From NCBI RefSeq assembly GCF_000284255.1, contig NC_017075.1, positions 4,278,001-4,342,000 on the forward strand: a stretch of DNA of 64,000 bases, given 5' to 3'. This document shows, piece by piece, positions 54,242 through 64,000 of this stretch. Source of the stretch: Rubrivivax gelatinosus IL144. GTDB lineage: Bacteria > Pseudomonadota > Gammaproteobacteria > Burkholderiales > Burkholderiaceae_C. A model generated the notes under the pieces. It made no database searches and was not told the DNA's origin. It worked only from the letters and a program-made list of their open reading frames with translations. The first letter of the stretch is position 1; every line of letters starts with the position of its first letter. A program made the translations under genes and the position numbers.

Positions 54242-55359
54242 TGCTGGCCGTCGCCGCCCTGTCCGCGCGGGCGCTGGTCGACCTGGCGGCGCTCGACGGC
54301 ATGGCGGTCGTCGCGCTCGACGTCTTCGGCGACGCCGACACCGTCAAGCGTGCGGCGCACTGGCATCCGATCGGCACGCCGGGCCGGCTGGAGATCGACG
54401 GCACGCGGCTGCTCGCCGCGCTGGAAGCGCTGGCGCGCGACGGCGACGTCGACGGCTGGATCGCCGGGGCGGGTTTCGACGGCCGGCCGGGCCTGCTCGA
54501 AGCCGGTGCCGAGCGCCTGCCGCTGCTGGGCACCGGCGGCGGCGCGCTGCGCCGGCTGCGCGACCCGCGCGCCTTCTTCGCCGCCCTCGACGACCTGGGC
54601 CTGCCGCATCCGGCGGTGAGCTTCGAGCCGCCGGCCGACCCCGCCGGCTGGCTGGAGAAGGACGCCGGCGGCAGCGGCGGCTGGCACGTGCAGGAGGCGG
54701 CGCCCGACCGCCCCGCCGCGCCCGGCCGCTACTGGCAGCGCTGGCGCCCGGGCCTGCCGATGTCGGCGACGCTGGTCGCCAACGGCCACGACGCCGTCGT
54801 GCTCGGCTTCAACCTGCAGACCGTGCGCCCGGTCGCCGGCCGGCGCTGGGTCTTCGCCGGCATCGTCGGCCCGCTGCCGGTGCCGCCGGCGGTCGAACGA
54901 ACCATCGTGCGTGCGGCCTCGGTGCTGGCGCGGCGTTTCGACCTGCACGGCCTGGCCAGCCTGGACTTCCTGCTCGACGGCGAGCACGCCGAGCTGCTGG
55001 AACTCAACGCCCGGCCGCCGGCCAGCGCCGAGCTCTACCCCGAGGTCGGACGCGGCGGCGCCTTGCGCGCCCACCTGCGTGCGGTGACACGCGCCGAGCT
55101 GCCGCCGCCCCCGCCGCCGCCGCGGGTGCTGAACGGCCACGAGATCGTCTTCGCTCGCCGTGCGCTGGTGCTCGACGACATCGCCGCGGCGCGCATCGCC
55201 GCCACGCCGCTGGCGCGCGACTGGCCGCGTGGCGGCCAGCGTTTCGACGTCGGCGACCCGGTCTGCAGCCTGGCGGCTGCCGGCGCCGACGCCGCCGAGG
55301 TGCTGGCGGCGCTGGCCACGCGCCGCGAGGCCTTGCTCGCCTTCCTGGAGAACCGATGA
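54241..55359 (+). CDS. ATP-grasp protein of the H4MPT/C1 cluster (Orf5-like)
   Basis: A 372-aa ATP-grasp fold protein. PVAGRRWVFAGIVGPLPVP, LASLDFLLDGEHAELLELNARPPAS and the C-terminal GQRFDVGDPVCSLAAAG match COG2232-type proteins. These are conserved between mtdB and mch in methylotrophs, where they are called Orf5. The exact reaction is unknown; amide-bond formation in methanofuran or methanopterin side-chain synthesis is plausible. ATGA overlap with mch. Confidence 0.85.
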   Translation: MLAVAALSARALVDLAALDGMAVVALDVFGDADTVKRAAHWHPIGTPGRLEIDGTRLLAALEALARDGDVDGWIAGAGFDGRPGLLEAGAERLPLLGTGGGALRRLRDPRAFFAALDDLGLPHPAVSFEPPADPAGWLEKDAGGSGGWHVQEAAPDRPAAPGRYWQRWRPGLPMSATLVANGHDAVVLGFNLQTVRPVAGRRWVFAGIVGPLPVPPAVERTIVRAASVLARRFDLHGLASLDFLLDGEHAELLELNARPPASAELYPEVGRGGALRAHLRAVTRAELPPPPPPPRVLNGHEIVFARRALVLDDIAAARIAATPLARDWPRGGQRFDVGDPVCSLAAAGADAAEVLAALATRREALLAFLENR

Positions 55360-56357
55360 ACGACCGCTCTGCCGCGCCGCTGCCCGGCGCCACGATCGCG
55401 CTCAACGAGCACGTCGCACCCTGGGTCGAACGCCTGTGCGACGAGGCCGCGGCGCTGGGCGTCGAGGTCTCGCGCGACGAACGCGGCGTGCGCCTGGTCG
55501 ACGCCGGCATCGCCGCGCCGGGCAGCGTCGCCGCCGGGCTGCTGGTCGGCGAGATCTGCCTCGGCGGCCTGGGCCGGGTCGAGCTCGCCCCCGGCCCCGA
55601 CTGGCCGACCTGGGTGCAGGTGCGCAGCTCGCTGCCGGTGCTGGCCTGCCTGGGCTCGCAGTACGCCGGCTGGAGCCTGGCGGCCAGCAAGGAGGAGACC
55701 GGCGGCAAGAAGTTCTTCGCGCTGGGCTCGGGCCCGGCGCGTGCGCTCGCCGCCAAGGAAGCGCTGTACGGCGAACTCGATTGGCGCGACCACGGCACGC
55801 GCGGCGTGCTGGTGATGGAGGTCGACCGGCCGCCGCCGGCCGTCGTCGTCGACAAGATCCTGCGCGACTGCGCGCTGGCGCCCGAGGCGCTGACGATCGT
55901 GCTGACGCCCACACGCAGCGCCGCCGGCACGACGCAGGTCGTCGCGCGGGTGCTCGAAGTGGCGCTGCACAAGGCGCACGAGCTGCACTTCGCGCTCGCC
56001 GACGTCGTCGACGGCGTCGGCTGGGCGCCGCTGCCGGCGCCGCACCCCGACGGCGTCGAGGCCATGGGCCGCACCAACGACGCCATCCTCTACGGCGGGC
56101 GCGTCCACCTGTCGGTGCGCGGCAGCGACGCCGAGGCCGAGCGCCTGGCGCGTGCCCTGCCCTGCCGCAACTCGCCGGACTACGGCCGCTCCTTCGCGCA
56201 GACCTTCCGCGACGCCGGCTTCGACTTCTACAAGATCGACCCGGCGCTGTTCGCGCCGGCCGAGGTCTGGGTCAGCAACGTCGCCACCGGCCGCACCTGG
56301 CACGCCGGCGGCACCGACCTCGCGCTGCTGCAGCGCCTGTGGCAGGAGGCGTCGTGA
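55356..56357 (+). CDS. mch: Methenyl-tetrahydromethanopterin cyclohydrolase
   Basis: Hydrolyses methenyl-H4MPT to formyl-H4MPT in formaldehyde oxidation. The 333-aa product contains ATIALNEHVAPWVERLCDEAAALGV, the conserved GSQYAGWSLAA and KFFALGSGPARALA, and NDAILYGGRVHL with DFYKIDPALFAPA. It is coupled to the ATP-grasp genes on both sides through ATGA and GTGA overlaps. Confidence 0.97.
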   Translation: MNDRSAAPLPGATIALNEHVAPWVERLCDEAAALGVEVSRDERGVRLVDAGIAAPGSVAAGLLVGEICLGGLGRVELAPGPDWPTWVQVRSSLPVLACLGSQYAGWSLAASKEETGGKKFFALGSGPARALAAKEALYGELDWRDHGTRGVLVMEVDRPPPAVVVDKILRDCALAPEALTIVLTPTRSAAGTTQVVARVLEVALHKAHELHFALADVVDGVGWAPLPAPHPDGVEAMGRTNDAILYGGRVHLSVRGSDAEAERLARALPCRNSPDYGRSFAQTFRDAGFDFYKIDPALFAPAEVWVSNVATGRTWHAGGTDLALLQRLWQEAS

Positions 56358-57295
56358 GCGGGAACGGCCTGCGTGTCGCGATCTTCGCCGACGAGACCGG
56401 CTGGCACACACGCCGGCTGCAGGCCGCGCTGCGCGCACGCGGCGCGCTCGGCCGCTGCGTCGACCTGGCCGACTGCCGCATCGACACCACCGCCGCCTGG
56501 CACGGCCTGGTGATCCCGGGTTTCGGCCGTGAACTGCCCGACGCGGCGCTGGTGCGCGGCATCGCCGGCGGCAGCTTCGAGCAGGTGACCAAACGCCTGG
56601 GCGTGCTGCACGCGCTGCGCGCGCTGGGCGTGCCGGTCTACAACGACGCCCGCGCCATCGAGCGCAGCGTCGACAAGTCGGCGACCTCGCTGCTGCTGCA
56701 CGCCGCCGGCCTGCCGACGCCGCCGACCTGGGCCATCGAGTCGCCGGTCGAGGCCCAGCGCCTGGTGATGCGCGAGAGCGCCGCCGGCCACGCGCTGGTG
56801 CTCAAACCCCTGTTCGGCTCGCAGGGCAAGGGCTTGCAGCTCGTTGGCCTCGTCGACGGCGAACACCGGCCGCTGCCGGCGCTGGACGCCGGTTACGGCC
56901 GCCTGGCCTATCTGCAGCGCCGTGTGCCGGCGCTTGCCGAGCCCGGCTTCGACTGGCGCGTGCTCGTCGTCGGCGGGCGTGCGGTGGCGGCGATGCGGCG
57001 TGTCAGCACGCACTGGGTCCACAACGTCGCGCAAGGCGCACGCTGCCTGCCGGCGGCGCTGGAGCCGGCGCTGGCGCGGCTGGCCGAAGACGCCGCGGCG
57101 GCGCTGGAACTCGACTACGCCGGCGTCGACATCATCCCCGCGCCCGGCGCCGCGCCGCTGCAGGTGCTGGAGGTCAACGGCGTCGCCGCCTGGCAGGGGC
57201 TGCAGCGTGTGACGCCCTTCGACATCGCCCAGGCCCTGGTCGACGACCTGCTGCAGCGCCGTGTCGCCGCCGGCGCGGCGCGCCGCCGCGCGTGA
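56354..57295 (+). CDS. RimK-like ATP-grasp ligase of the C1 cluster (Orf7-like)
   Basis: A 313-aa ATP-grasp ligase starting at a GTG that overlaps the mch stop. ALVLKPLFGSQGKGLQLV, FDWRVLVVGGRAVAAMRR and ELDYAGVDIIP..LEVNGVAAWQGL are the RimK/MptN-type core. RimK relatives add glutamate to cofactors, for example in H4MPT or coenzyme F420 tails. Here it may ligate glutamate or a related group to methanopterin or methanofuran; the substrate is not proven. Confidence 0.87.
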   Translation: MSGNGLRVAIFADETGWHTRRLQAALRARGALGRCVDLADCRIDTTAAWHGLVIPGFGRELPDAALVRGIAGGSFEQVTKRLGVLHALRALGVPVYNDARAIERSVDKSATSLLLHAAGLPTPPTWAIESPVEAQRLVMRESAAGHALVLKPLFGSQGKGLQLVGLVDGEHRPLPALDAGYGRLAYLQRRVPALAEPGFDWRVLVVGGRAVAAMRRVSTHWVHNVAQGARCLPAALEPALARLAEDAAAALELDYAGVDIIPAPGAAPLQVLEVNGVAAWQGLQRVTPFDIAQALVDDLLQRRVAAGAARRRA

Positions 57296-58146
57296 ACGCC
57301 GCCGCCGCCTTCACGCTGGCCTGTGCGCTGGACGTCGCGGTGCGCAAGCCCGGCAACGTCAGCCGCGCCTCGCCGGGCCACCGCATGCAGGCCGAAGACT
57401 TCGTCGCCAGCGCGGCCGCGGCCGCGGCGCCGATCACCACGCCCGGCACCGCCGTCGGCGAACGCATCGAAGCCGCAGTCGAGGCCACCTGGGCCGCCGT
57501 CGGCTGCAACACCAACCTCGGCATCGTGCTGCTGGCCGCGCCGCTGGCGCGTGCCGCCGAAGCGCCGGGCGCGACGGCTTCGCTGGCGGCGCTGGGCGAC
57601 ACGCTGGCCGGCGTGCTGGGCGCGCTCGACGTCGCCGACGCCGCCGCGGCCTTCCGCGCGATCGCCCGCGCGCAACCCGCCGGCCTGGGGCAGGCGCCCG
57701 AGCAGGACGTGCGCGCCGCGCCCGACGTCGACCTGCGCGCCGCGATGGCGCTGGCCGCCGGCCGCGACCGCATCGCGGCGCAGTACACCAACGGTTTCGC
57801 CGACGTGCTGGCACTCGCCGCGCAGGCGCAGAACGAGGGTTTTCCGGGCGGCGACCGGGCCGCGACGACGGCCGTCGTGCAGCGCCTGCACCTCGAATGC
57901 CTGGCACGCTGGCCCGATTCACACATTGTTCGAAAACACGGCGAGGCCGTGGCACAGACTGTCTTGCACGCGGCGCAGCGCTGGCGCGGCCATCCGGCGC
58001 CCGAGGCCGACGCCGGCTTCGCCGCCTGGGACGAGCAGCTCAAGCACGAGGGGCTGAACCCCGGCACCAGCGCCGATCTGACGGTGGCCGCGCTGTTCGC
58101 CGCCGCACTCGTGGGGGATGCGCCCTGCGAGTGGCATGGAACGTGA
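57292..58146 (+). CDS. Triphosphoribosyl-dephospho-CoA synthase (CitG/MdcB)-like protein
   Basis: A 284-aa all-helical protein beginning with GTG overlapping the previous stop (GTGA). LACALDVAVRKPGNVSRASPGHRMQAEDF, VGCNTNLGIVLLAAPL, DVLALAAQAQNEGFPGGDRAATTAVVQRL and GLNPGTSADLTVAALFAA are CitG family motifs. No citrate or malonate lyase genes are near. In H4MPT clusters this protein probably transfers a ribosyl-phosphate type group during cofactor synthesis, which is inference from its invariable neighbourhood. Confidence 0.87.
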   Translation: MNAAAAFTLACALDVAVRKPGNVSRASPGHRMQAEDFVASAAAAAAPITTPGTAVGERIEAAVEATWAAVGCNTNLGIVLLAAPLARAAEAPGATASLAALGDTLAGVLGALDVADAAAAFRAIARAQPAGLGQAPEQDVRAAPDVDLRAAMALAAGRDRIAAQYTNGFADVLALAAQAQNEGFPGGDRAATTAVVQRLHLECLARWPDSHIVRKHGEAVAQTVLHAAQRWRGHPAPEADAGFAAWDEQLKHEGLNPGTSADLTVAALFAAALVGDAPCEWHGT

Positions 58147-58216
58147 TTAGGACGCCCCTCGCGGGACGCGCCCACGGCCACCGCCATCCCCACCCACCGA
58201 AGGAGACAAACCCCTC

Positions 58217-58726
58217 ATGGCAAAGATCGATCGCATGCTGGTCGGCGAATCACTGGTCGGCGACGGCAACGAAGTCGCCCACATCGACCTGATCATCGGC
58301 CCGCGCGGCAGCCCGGCCGAATCCGCGTTCGCGAACGCGCTCACCAACAACAAGGACGGTTTCACCTCGCTGCTGGCCGTCGTCGCGCCCAACCTGCTGA
58401 CCAAGCCGGCGACCGTGATGTTCAACAAGGTCACGATCAAGGGCGCCAAGCAGGCGGTGCAGATGTTCGGCCCGGCGCAGCGCGGCGTCGCGATGGCGGT
58501 GGCCGACAGCGTCGAGGACGGCACGATCCCGGCCGACGAAGCCGACAACCTGTTCATCTGCGTCGGCGTCTTCATCCACTGGCTCGCCGAGGACGACAAG
58601 AAGATCCAGGACTACAACTACCGCGCCACGCGCGAGTCGATCCAGCGCGCCGTCGCCGGCACGCCGACCGCGGCGGAAGTCGTGGCCAAGAAGGCGTCTG
58701 CGCAGCATCCCTTCGCCGCGGCCTGA
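58217..58726 (+). CDS. fae: Formaldehyde-activating enzyme
   Basis: Condenses formaldehyde with H4MPT to methylene-H4MPT; entry point of the pathway. The 169-aa product begins [25 protein letters not shown] with the catalytic histidine at H22. [29 protein letters not shown] and the [21 protein letters not shown] segment are diagnostic. A GAAGGAG ribosome-binding site precedes it. It is followed by a strong terminator, so it ends the plus-strand run. Confidence 0.98.
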   Translation: MAKIDRMLVGESLVGDGNEVAHIDLIIGPRGSPAESAFANALTNNKDGFTSLLAVVAPNLLTKPATVMFNKVTIKGAKQAVQMFGPAQRGVAMAVADSVEDGTIPADEADNLFICVGVFIHWLAEDDKKIQDYNYRATRESIQRAVAGTPTAAEVVAKKASAQHPFAAA

Positions 58727-58742
58727 CCCCACTGCACACCAA

Positions 58743-58770
58743 GAAAAAGGCCGCCCTCGGGCGGCCTTTT
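58743..58770. terminator. Bidirectional rho-independent terminator between fae and the FolB-like gene
   Basis: AAAAGGCCGCC and GGCGGCCTTTT form a stem around a CTCG loop, with A and T runs on the two sides, so it works on both strands. Lies 17 bases after fae and 21 bases after the convergent FolB-like stop. Confidence 0.9.
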
Positions 58771-58790
58771 GCATGCGGGCGGCGCGGGTG

Positions 58791-59261
58791 TCAGCGCCGC
58801 GCCGGCGCCAGCCCCGTGCCGAGCAGGTGCACCAGCGCCGCCGTGCGGTCTGGCGGCGGCGCGCGGCGTTCGATCTGCACGCCGACGGCCTGCAGGTCGG
58901 CGAACTTGCGCGGCTTGGCGACCTTGACGCGCACCCAGGCGGCGCCGAACTCGCGGATCAGGATCTCGGCCACCGCTTCGGCGAAGGCTTCGAGCAGCTG
59001 CACGCGGTGCTCGGCCAGCAGGCGCAGCAGGCGTTCGCGCACGACGCCGTAGTGGATGGTGTCGGCGATGCGGTCGGTGTCGCAGGCACGAAAACGCGAC
59101 ACGCCGGCGTGAACGTCGATGACCAGCGGCTGCGGCGCGTGCAGCTCGCCGTCGTCGATGCCGATCACCGTCTCGCCGGTGAAACCTTCTATGAACACGA
59201 TGTCCAGCGGCGCCGACGCGTCGGGCTCGGCGTGCGGGCGGGGGGCGGGCAGGGGCAGCAT
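58791..59261 (-). CDS. Dihydroneopterin aldolase-like (FolB family)
   Basis: A 156-aa protein. DIVFIEGFTGETVIGIDDGELHAPQPLVIDVHAG and ADTIHYGVVRERLLRLLAEHRVQLLEAFAEAVAEILI carry the FolB pattern, including the conserved glutamate and Lys of VRVKVAKPRKF. The last part differs from folate-pathway FolB. It is convergent with fae and divergent from the AcoR-like activator. A role in pterin synthesis for H4MPT is plausible; a housekeeping folate role cannot be excluded. Start chosen at MLPLPAPR. Confidence 0.82.
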   Translation of the reverse strand: MLPLPAPRPHAEPDASAPLDIVFIEGFTGETVIGIDDGELHAPQPLVIDVHAGVSRFRACDTDRIADTIHYGVVRERLLRLLAEHRVQLLEAFAEAVAEILIREFGAAWVRVKVAKPRKFADLQAVGVQIERRAPPPDRTAALVHLLGTGLAPARR

Positions 59262-59419
59262 CGGCGTGTCCTTCGTGTAACAACTGCGTCGCCGGCTGCA
59301 AGTTGCAGGCCCGGGGCGCCCCCACCCGTGTTTCACCCGGTACGGCGCGGGTGCCGCGTCGCCAAGAATCGAAAAAACCGCGGCGGCGACCGCGGCCCTT
59401 GGCGCGACGGAGACAACGC

Positions 59420-61411
<1,992 letters not shown>

Positions 61412-62061
61412 GCCGCCGCAGTCCACGGCCGACGGCGACGAGGACTTCGCCAGCCCGCCGGCGCCGCGTTCGCGTTTCGCCTGGTGCATCACCGGCTCGG
61501 GCCACTACCTCGAGGAATCGCTGGCGCTGGCGGCGCGGCTGCCGCAGCTGGACCTGTTCCTGTCCTCGGCCGCCGAAGAGGTGCTGGGCATCTACCACTG
61601 GACGCTGCCGGTGCTGCGCGAGCGTTTCCCGCCCGGGCTGCGCATCGTGCGCGACAAGACCGCCAGCGCGGTGCCGGTGGGCCGGCTCTACACCGACGTC
61701 TATCACACGGTGGTCATCGCGCCGGCGACCAGCAACACCGTCGCCAAATGCGCCTACGGCATCAGCGACACGCTGCCGACCAACATGCTGGCGCAGGCCG
61801 GCAAGCTGGGCATCCCGGGCCTCGTTTTTGCCTGCGACACCGAACCGGTGGTCGTCACGAAGGCGCCGCACGACTGGGTGACACTGCGCCCGCGGCGCAT
61901 CGAGCTCGACAACGTCGAGCGCCTGCGCCAGCTCGACTTCTGCCAGGTCGTCGCCTCGCCGGCCGAACTGGAAACGGCGCTGGCAGAGCGCTTGCATGCG
62001 CTGTCGCTCGAATGGACCTCACCTGCTTCCTGATCCCGCGCCTGGTGCGCGCCCCGCGCCG

Positions 62062-62640
62062 ATGAGCACCGAAGCCATCTTCGAAACCGTGGTCACGACG
62101 GTCGACCCCGAGGGCCGGCCGCACGTCGCGCCGATGGGCGTGCGTTACCGCGACGGCCGCGTCGTGCTGATGCCCTTCAGGCCGTCGGCGACGCTGGACA
62201 ACATCCTCGCGACCCGCTGCGCGGTGCTGAACCTCGTCGCCGACGTGCGCGTCTTCGCCGGCTGCGTGACCGGCCGGCACGACTGGCCGCTGGAGCGCGC
62301 GCAGCGCATCCGCGGGCTGCGCCTGGCCGCCGCGCTGCGCCACGTCGAGCTGCGCCTGGACGAACTCGCCGACGACGCCGAACGGCCGATGCTGACGCTG
62401 ACGCCGCTGCACGAGGCGACGCACGCACCTTTCGTCGGCTTCAACCGCGCGCAGGCGGCGGTCGTCGAAGCCGCGGTGCTGGTCAGCCGGCTGTTCATGC
62501 TGGCGCCCGAGAAAGTGGACACCGAGATGCGTTACCTGCAGATCGCGATCGACAAGACCGCCGGGCCGGCCGAACGGGAGGCCTGGAGCTGGCTGCTCGA
62601 CGCCGTCGGCGCCTGGCGCACCCGCACGGAGGCGGCGTGA
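62062..62640 (+). CDS. DUF447 family protein of the C1 cluster
   Basis: A 192-aa FMN-binding split-barrel-like protein. FETVVTTVDPEGRPHVAPMGVRYRDG, FRPSATLDNILATRCAVLNLVADVRVFAGCVTG and GFNRAQAAVVEAAVLVSRLFML are the DUF447 signature. This family is shared by methanogens and H4MPT-containing methylotrophs. It may take part in cofactor synthesis, but its reaction is unknown. A start at MSTEAIFETVV was chosen. The following mfnB start overlaps its stop (TGATG). Confidence 0.88.
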   Translation: MSTEAIFETVVTTVDPEGRPHVAPMGVRYRDGRVVLMPFRPSATLDNILATRCAVLNLVADVRVFAGCVTGRHDWPLERAQRIRGLRLAAALRHVELRLDELADDAERPMLTLTPLHEATHAPFVGFNRAQAAVVEAAVLVSRLFMLAPEKVDTEMRYLQIAIDKTAGPAEREAWSWLLDAVGAWRTRTEAA

Positions 62641-63335
62641 TGAAAATGCTCGTCAGCGTGCGCGACCCGCACGAAGCTCTGGCCGCCGCCGCCGCCGGCG
62701 CCGACTTCATCGACTGCAAGGACCCGTCCGCCGGAGCGCTGGGCGCGCTGCCGACGGCCACCGTCGCGGCCATCGTGCGCCTGCTGGCCTGCGGCTTCGG
62801 CGGCCCGACCAGCGCGACGATCGGCGACGTCGCCGCCGACGAAGACCCCGCCGCGCTGCTGGCGCGGGTCGCGGCGATGGCCGCCACCGGCGTCTGTTTC
62901 GTCAAGGTCGGCATCGAGCCCGGGCCGCTGGCCGCGGCGCGGCTGCGTGCGCTGGCCGGCTGCGGCCACACCGTCGTGCCGGTCTTCGTCGCCGACCGCG
63001 GGCTGGACATGGCGCTCGTGGCGCTGGCGCTGGAACTGCGATTCCGGGCGCTGATGATCGACACCGCCGACAAGAACGCCGGCTCGCTGTTCGACCTCGT
63101 GCCGCCGGCCGCGCTGGCGGCCTTCGTCGAGGCGGCGCGCGCAGCCGGCGTGCCGGTCGGCCTGGCCGGCGCCCTGCGCACGCCCGATCTGCCGCGGCTG
63201 GCCGCGCTGGCGCCGCATTTCGCCGGCTTCCGCAGCGCCGTCTGCAGCAGCGGCCGCGCCGGCACGCTGGAGCCGGCGCGGGTGCGTGCGCTGGCCCAGG
63301 CGCTGGCCCAGCCGGCCGTCGCCGCAGCGGCCTGA
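62640..63335 (+). CDS. mfnB: (5-formylfuran-3-yl)methyl phosphate synthase-like (MfnB)
   Basis: TIM-barrel enzyme of 231 aa that, in archaea, makes the furan precursor of methanofuran from two glyceraldehyde 3-phosphate molecules. The Schiff-base lysines correspond to K27 in DFIDCKDPSAGALGALP and K89 in VCFVKVGIEPG. LMIDTADKNAGSLFDLV and GLAGALRTPDLP complete the pattern. It implies local synthesis of methanofuran for the formyltransferase/hydrolase complex, whose genes are outside the window. Its stop abuts the convergent stop of the kinase-like gene. Confidence 0.9.
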   Translation: MKMLVSVRDPHEALAAAAAGADFIDCKDPSAGALGALPTATVAAIVRLLACGFGGPTSATIGDVAADEDPAALLARVAAMAATGVCFVKVGIEPGPLAAARLRALAGCGHTVVPVFVADRGLDMALVALALELRFRALMIDTADKNAGSLFDLVPPAALAAFVEAARAAGVPVGLAGALRTPDLPRLAALAPHFAGFRSAVCSSGRAGTLEPARVRALAQALAQPAVAAAA

Positions 63336-63935
63336 TCAGGCGCCGACGGCGCGCCCTTCGCCGAGCAGCAGCGCGCGCATCCGGCCGAGTTCGGCACGGT
63401 GCACGACGTCGATCGGGAAGGCCGCGTCGCGCGCGATGCCGGCGAACAGGCCGTCGAGCACGCCGCGCTGGCCCAGCTCGGCCAGCGTCGCAGTGGGATC
63501 GACGCTGCAGGACTTCACGACGACCAGGCGCTCGGCGTTGAGCCGGCGCGCCAGGTCCAGCGCCAGGCTGTCGGAGCTCATCTCCCAGCTCGTCTGCGCG
63601 CTCGGCGCGTCGCGCATCGACTCCATCGGCAGCCACAGCGCCGTCTGGCCGGCGTGCAGCACGGCGCGGATCTGCTCCTGGCTGCCGGCCAGCCGCAGCC
63701 GCGGCTGCAGCGACTGCGCGAGGTAGGCGGTCTGGGCCATCGCCAGCACCGCCATGTTGTGCGCCGCGAGGTCGTCGAAACGCCAGCGCGCCTGGGCATG
63801 GCGCACCTGGTCGGCGAAGCCGCCGCCGCCGCAGACCAGCGTCACGCGGCCGCCGCCCAGCTGCACCAGCAGGTCCAGCCAGGCCGGGAACAGCGCGTCC
63901 TCGCTGACGCTGCCGCCGATCTTCACGACCCACAT
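63336..63935 (-). CDS. Amino-acid-kinase-fold protein, probable furan-phosphate kinase of methanofuran synthesis
   Basis: A 199-aa member of the amino-acid/uridylate kinase superfamily. WVVKIGGSVSEDALFPAWLDLL carries the nucleotide-binding lysine and glycine loop. RVTLVCGGGGFADQVRHAQARW and TSWEMSSDSLALDLARRLNAERLVVVKSC follow. Archaeal MfnE, which phosphorylates the aminomethylfuran intermediate, belongs to this group, and the gene faces mfnB. Its start overlaps the upstream gene by 13 bases. The kinase reaction is inferred. Confidence 0.8.
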   Translation of the reverse strand: MWVVKIGGSVSEDALFPAWLDLLVQLGGGRVTLVCGGGGFADQVRHAQARWRFDDLAAHNMAVLAMAQTAYLAQSLQPRLRLAGSQEQIRAVLHAGQTALWLPMESMRDAPSAQTSWEMSSDSLALDLARRLNAERLVVVKSCSVDPTATLAELGQRGVLDGLFAGIARDAAFPIDVVHRAELGRMRALLLGEGRAVGA

Positions 63936-64000
63936 CGGCCGGCCTCCCGCTCGTACAGCGCCGCCACCGCGACGGCAGGCGCCGCGACCTGGGCCCAGGC
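63923..64000 (-). CDS. C-terminal end of an upstream gene, perhaps hydantoinase/oxoprolinase-like C1 protein
   Basis: Only the last 25 codons are in the window. They read Ala/Val-rich (PAVAVAALYEREAGRCGS, then stop) and overlap the kinase-like gene's start by 13 bases, which supports a real co-transcribed gene. In H4MPT clusters the gene upstream of this kinase is often a hydantoinase/oxoprolinase-type protein. The fragment is too short to confirm that. Confidence 0.4.
   Translation of the reverse strand, partial: AWAQVAAPAVAVAALYEREAGRCGS

Noticed and set aside
62902-63933. Minus-strand 343-codon frame opposite mfnB and across the kinase-like gene
   Set aside because: Arg/Pro-rich shadow of two well-supported genes.

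Overview
The window is high-GC DNA from a betaproteobacterium of the order Burkholderiales. The gene content points to the Rubrivivax/Methylibium/Leptothrix group: aerobic purine catabolism, urease, cyanophycin synthetases, and tetrahydromethanopterin (H4MPT)-linked C1 genes of the archaeal type. Coding density is very high. Many genes are coupled through ATGA, GTGA or TGATG overlaps. No gene-free stretch exceeds 300 bases. No tRNA, rRNA, CRISPR array or intact insertion sequence was seen.

Layout. 1-9.0 kb: purine ring opening. A minus-strand block holds a GntR regulator, allantoinase PuuE, a fused OHCU decarboxylase/allantoate amidohydrolase, an M20 amidohydrolase and an NMT1-type ABC importer. 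A divergent plus-strand arm holds 5-hydroxyisourate hydrolase and the membrane urate oxidase PuuD with a haem domain. 9.0-10.5 kb: phenolic acid decarboxylase with a divergent LysR regulator. 10.5-12.9 kb: a compositionally odd two-gene unit resembling a polymorphic toxin and its immunity protein. 13.1-15.9 kb: an acyl-CoA synthetase and a Crp/Fnr regulator. 15.9-28.2 kb: xanthine dehydrogenase (xdhABC), guanine deaminase, a BMP-type purine/nucleoside ABC importer and a porin. 28.4-31.5 kb: a signal-peptide-bearing M3 peptidase and a LuxR-type response regulator. 31.5-37.4 kb: a giant NCS1-transporter/histidine-kinase fusion divergent from ureABC.

37.4-38.8 kb: a homologue of cholesterol-dependent cytolysins with no signal peptide and a degenerate undecapeptide. 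This is the most unexpected gene here. 39.0-46.6 kb: two cyanophycin synthetases (one with a destroyed Mur-ligase P-loop), with a divergent ABC exporter and DUF1854 gene. 46.6-47.3 kb: a palindrome-rich stretch and a shortened ORF6N gene. 47.5-51.7 kb: tartrate/D-malate-type dehydrogenase, DUF1653, TetR, and a Tm-1-like plus TIM-barrel pair. 51.7-64 kb: H4MPT/methanofuran C1 genes (beta-RFAP synthase, mtdB, two ATP-grasp genes, mch, a CitG-like gene, fae, dmrB, DUF447, mfnB, a furan kinase-like gene). An AcoR-like sigma-54 activator and a FolB-like gene are embedded among them.

How the genes fit together. Guanine and xanthine would be imported and oxidised to urate, opened to allantoin and allantoate, and hydrolysed to ammonia/urea products that urease could finish. 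The NCS1-kinase/response-regulator pair sits where it could sense a nucleobase, hydantoin or allantoin. Cyanophycin genes next to this block suggest nitrogen storage. The C1 block encodes formaldehyde capture and oxidation on H4MPT together with cofactor-synthesis genes. fhcABCD and the urease accessory genes are not in the window.
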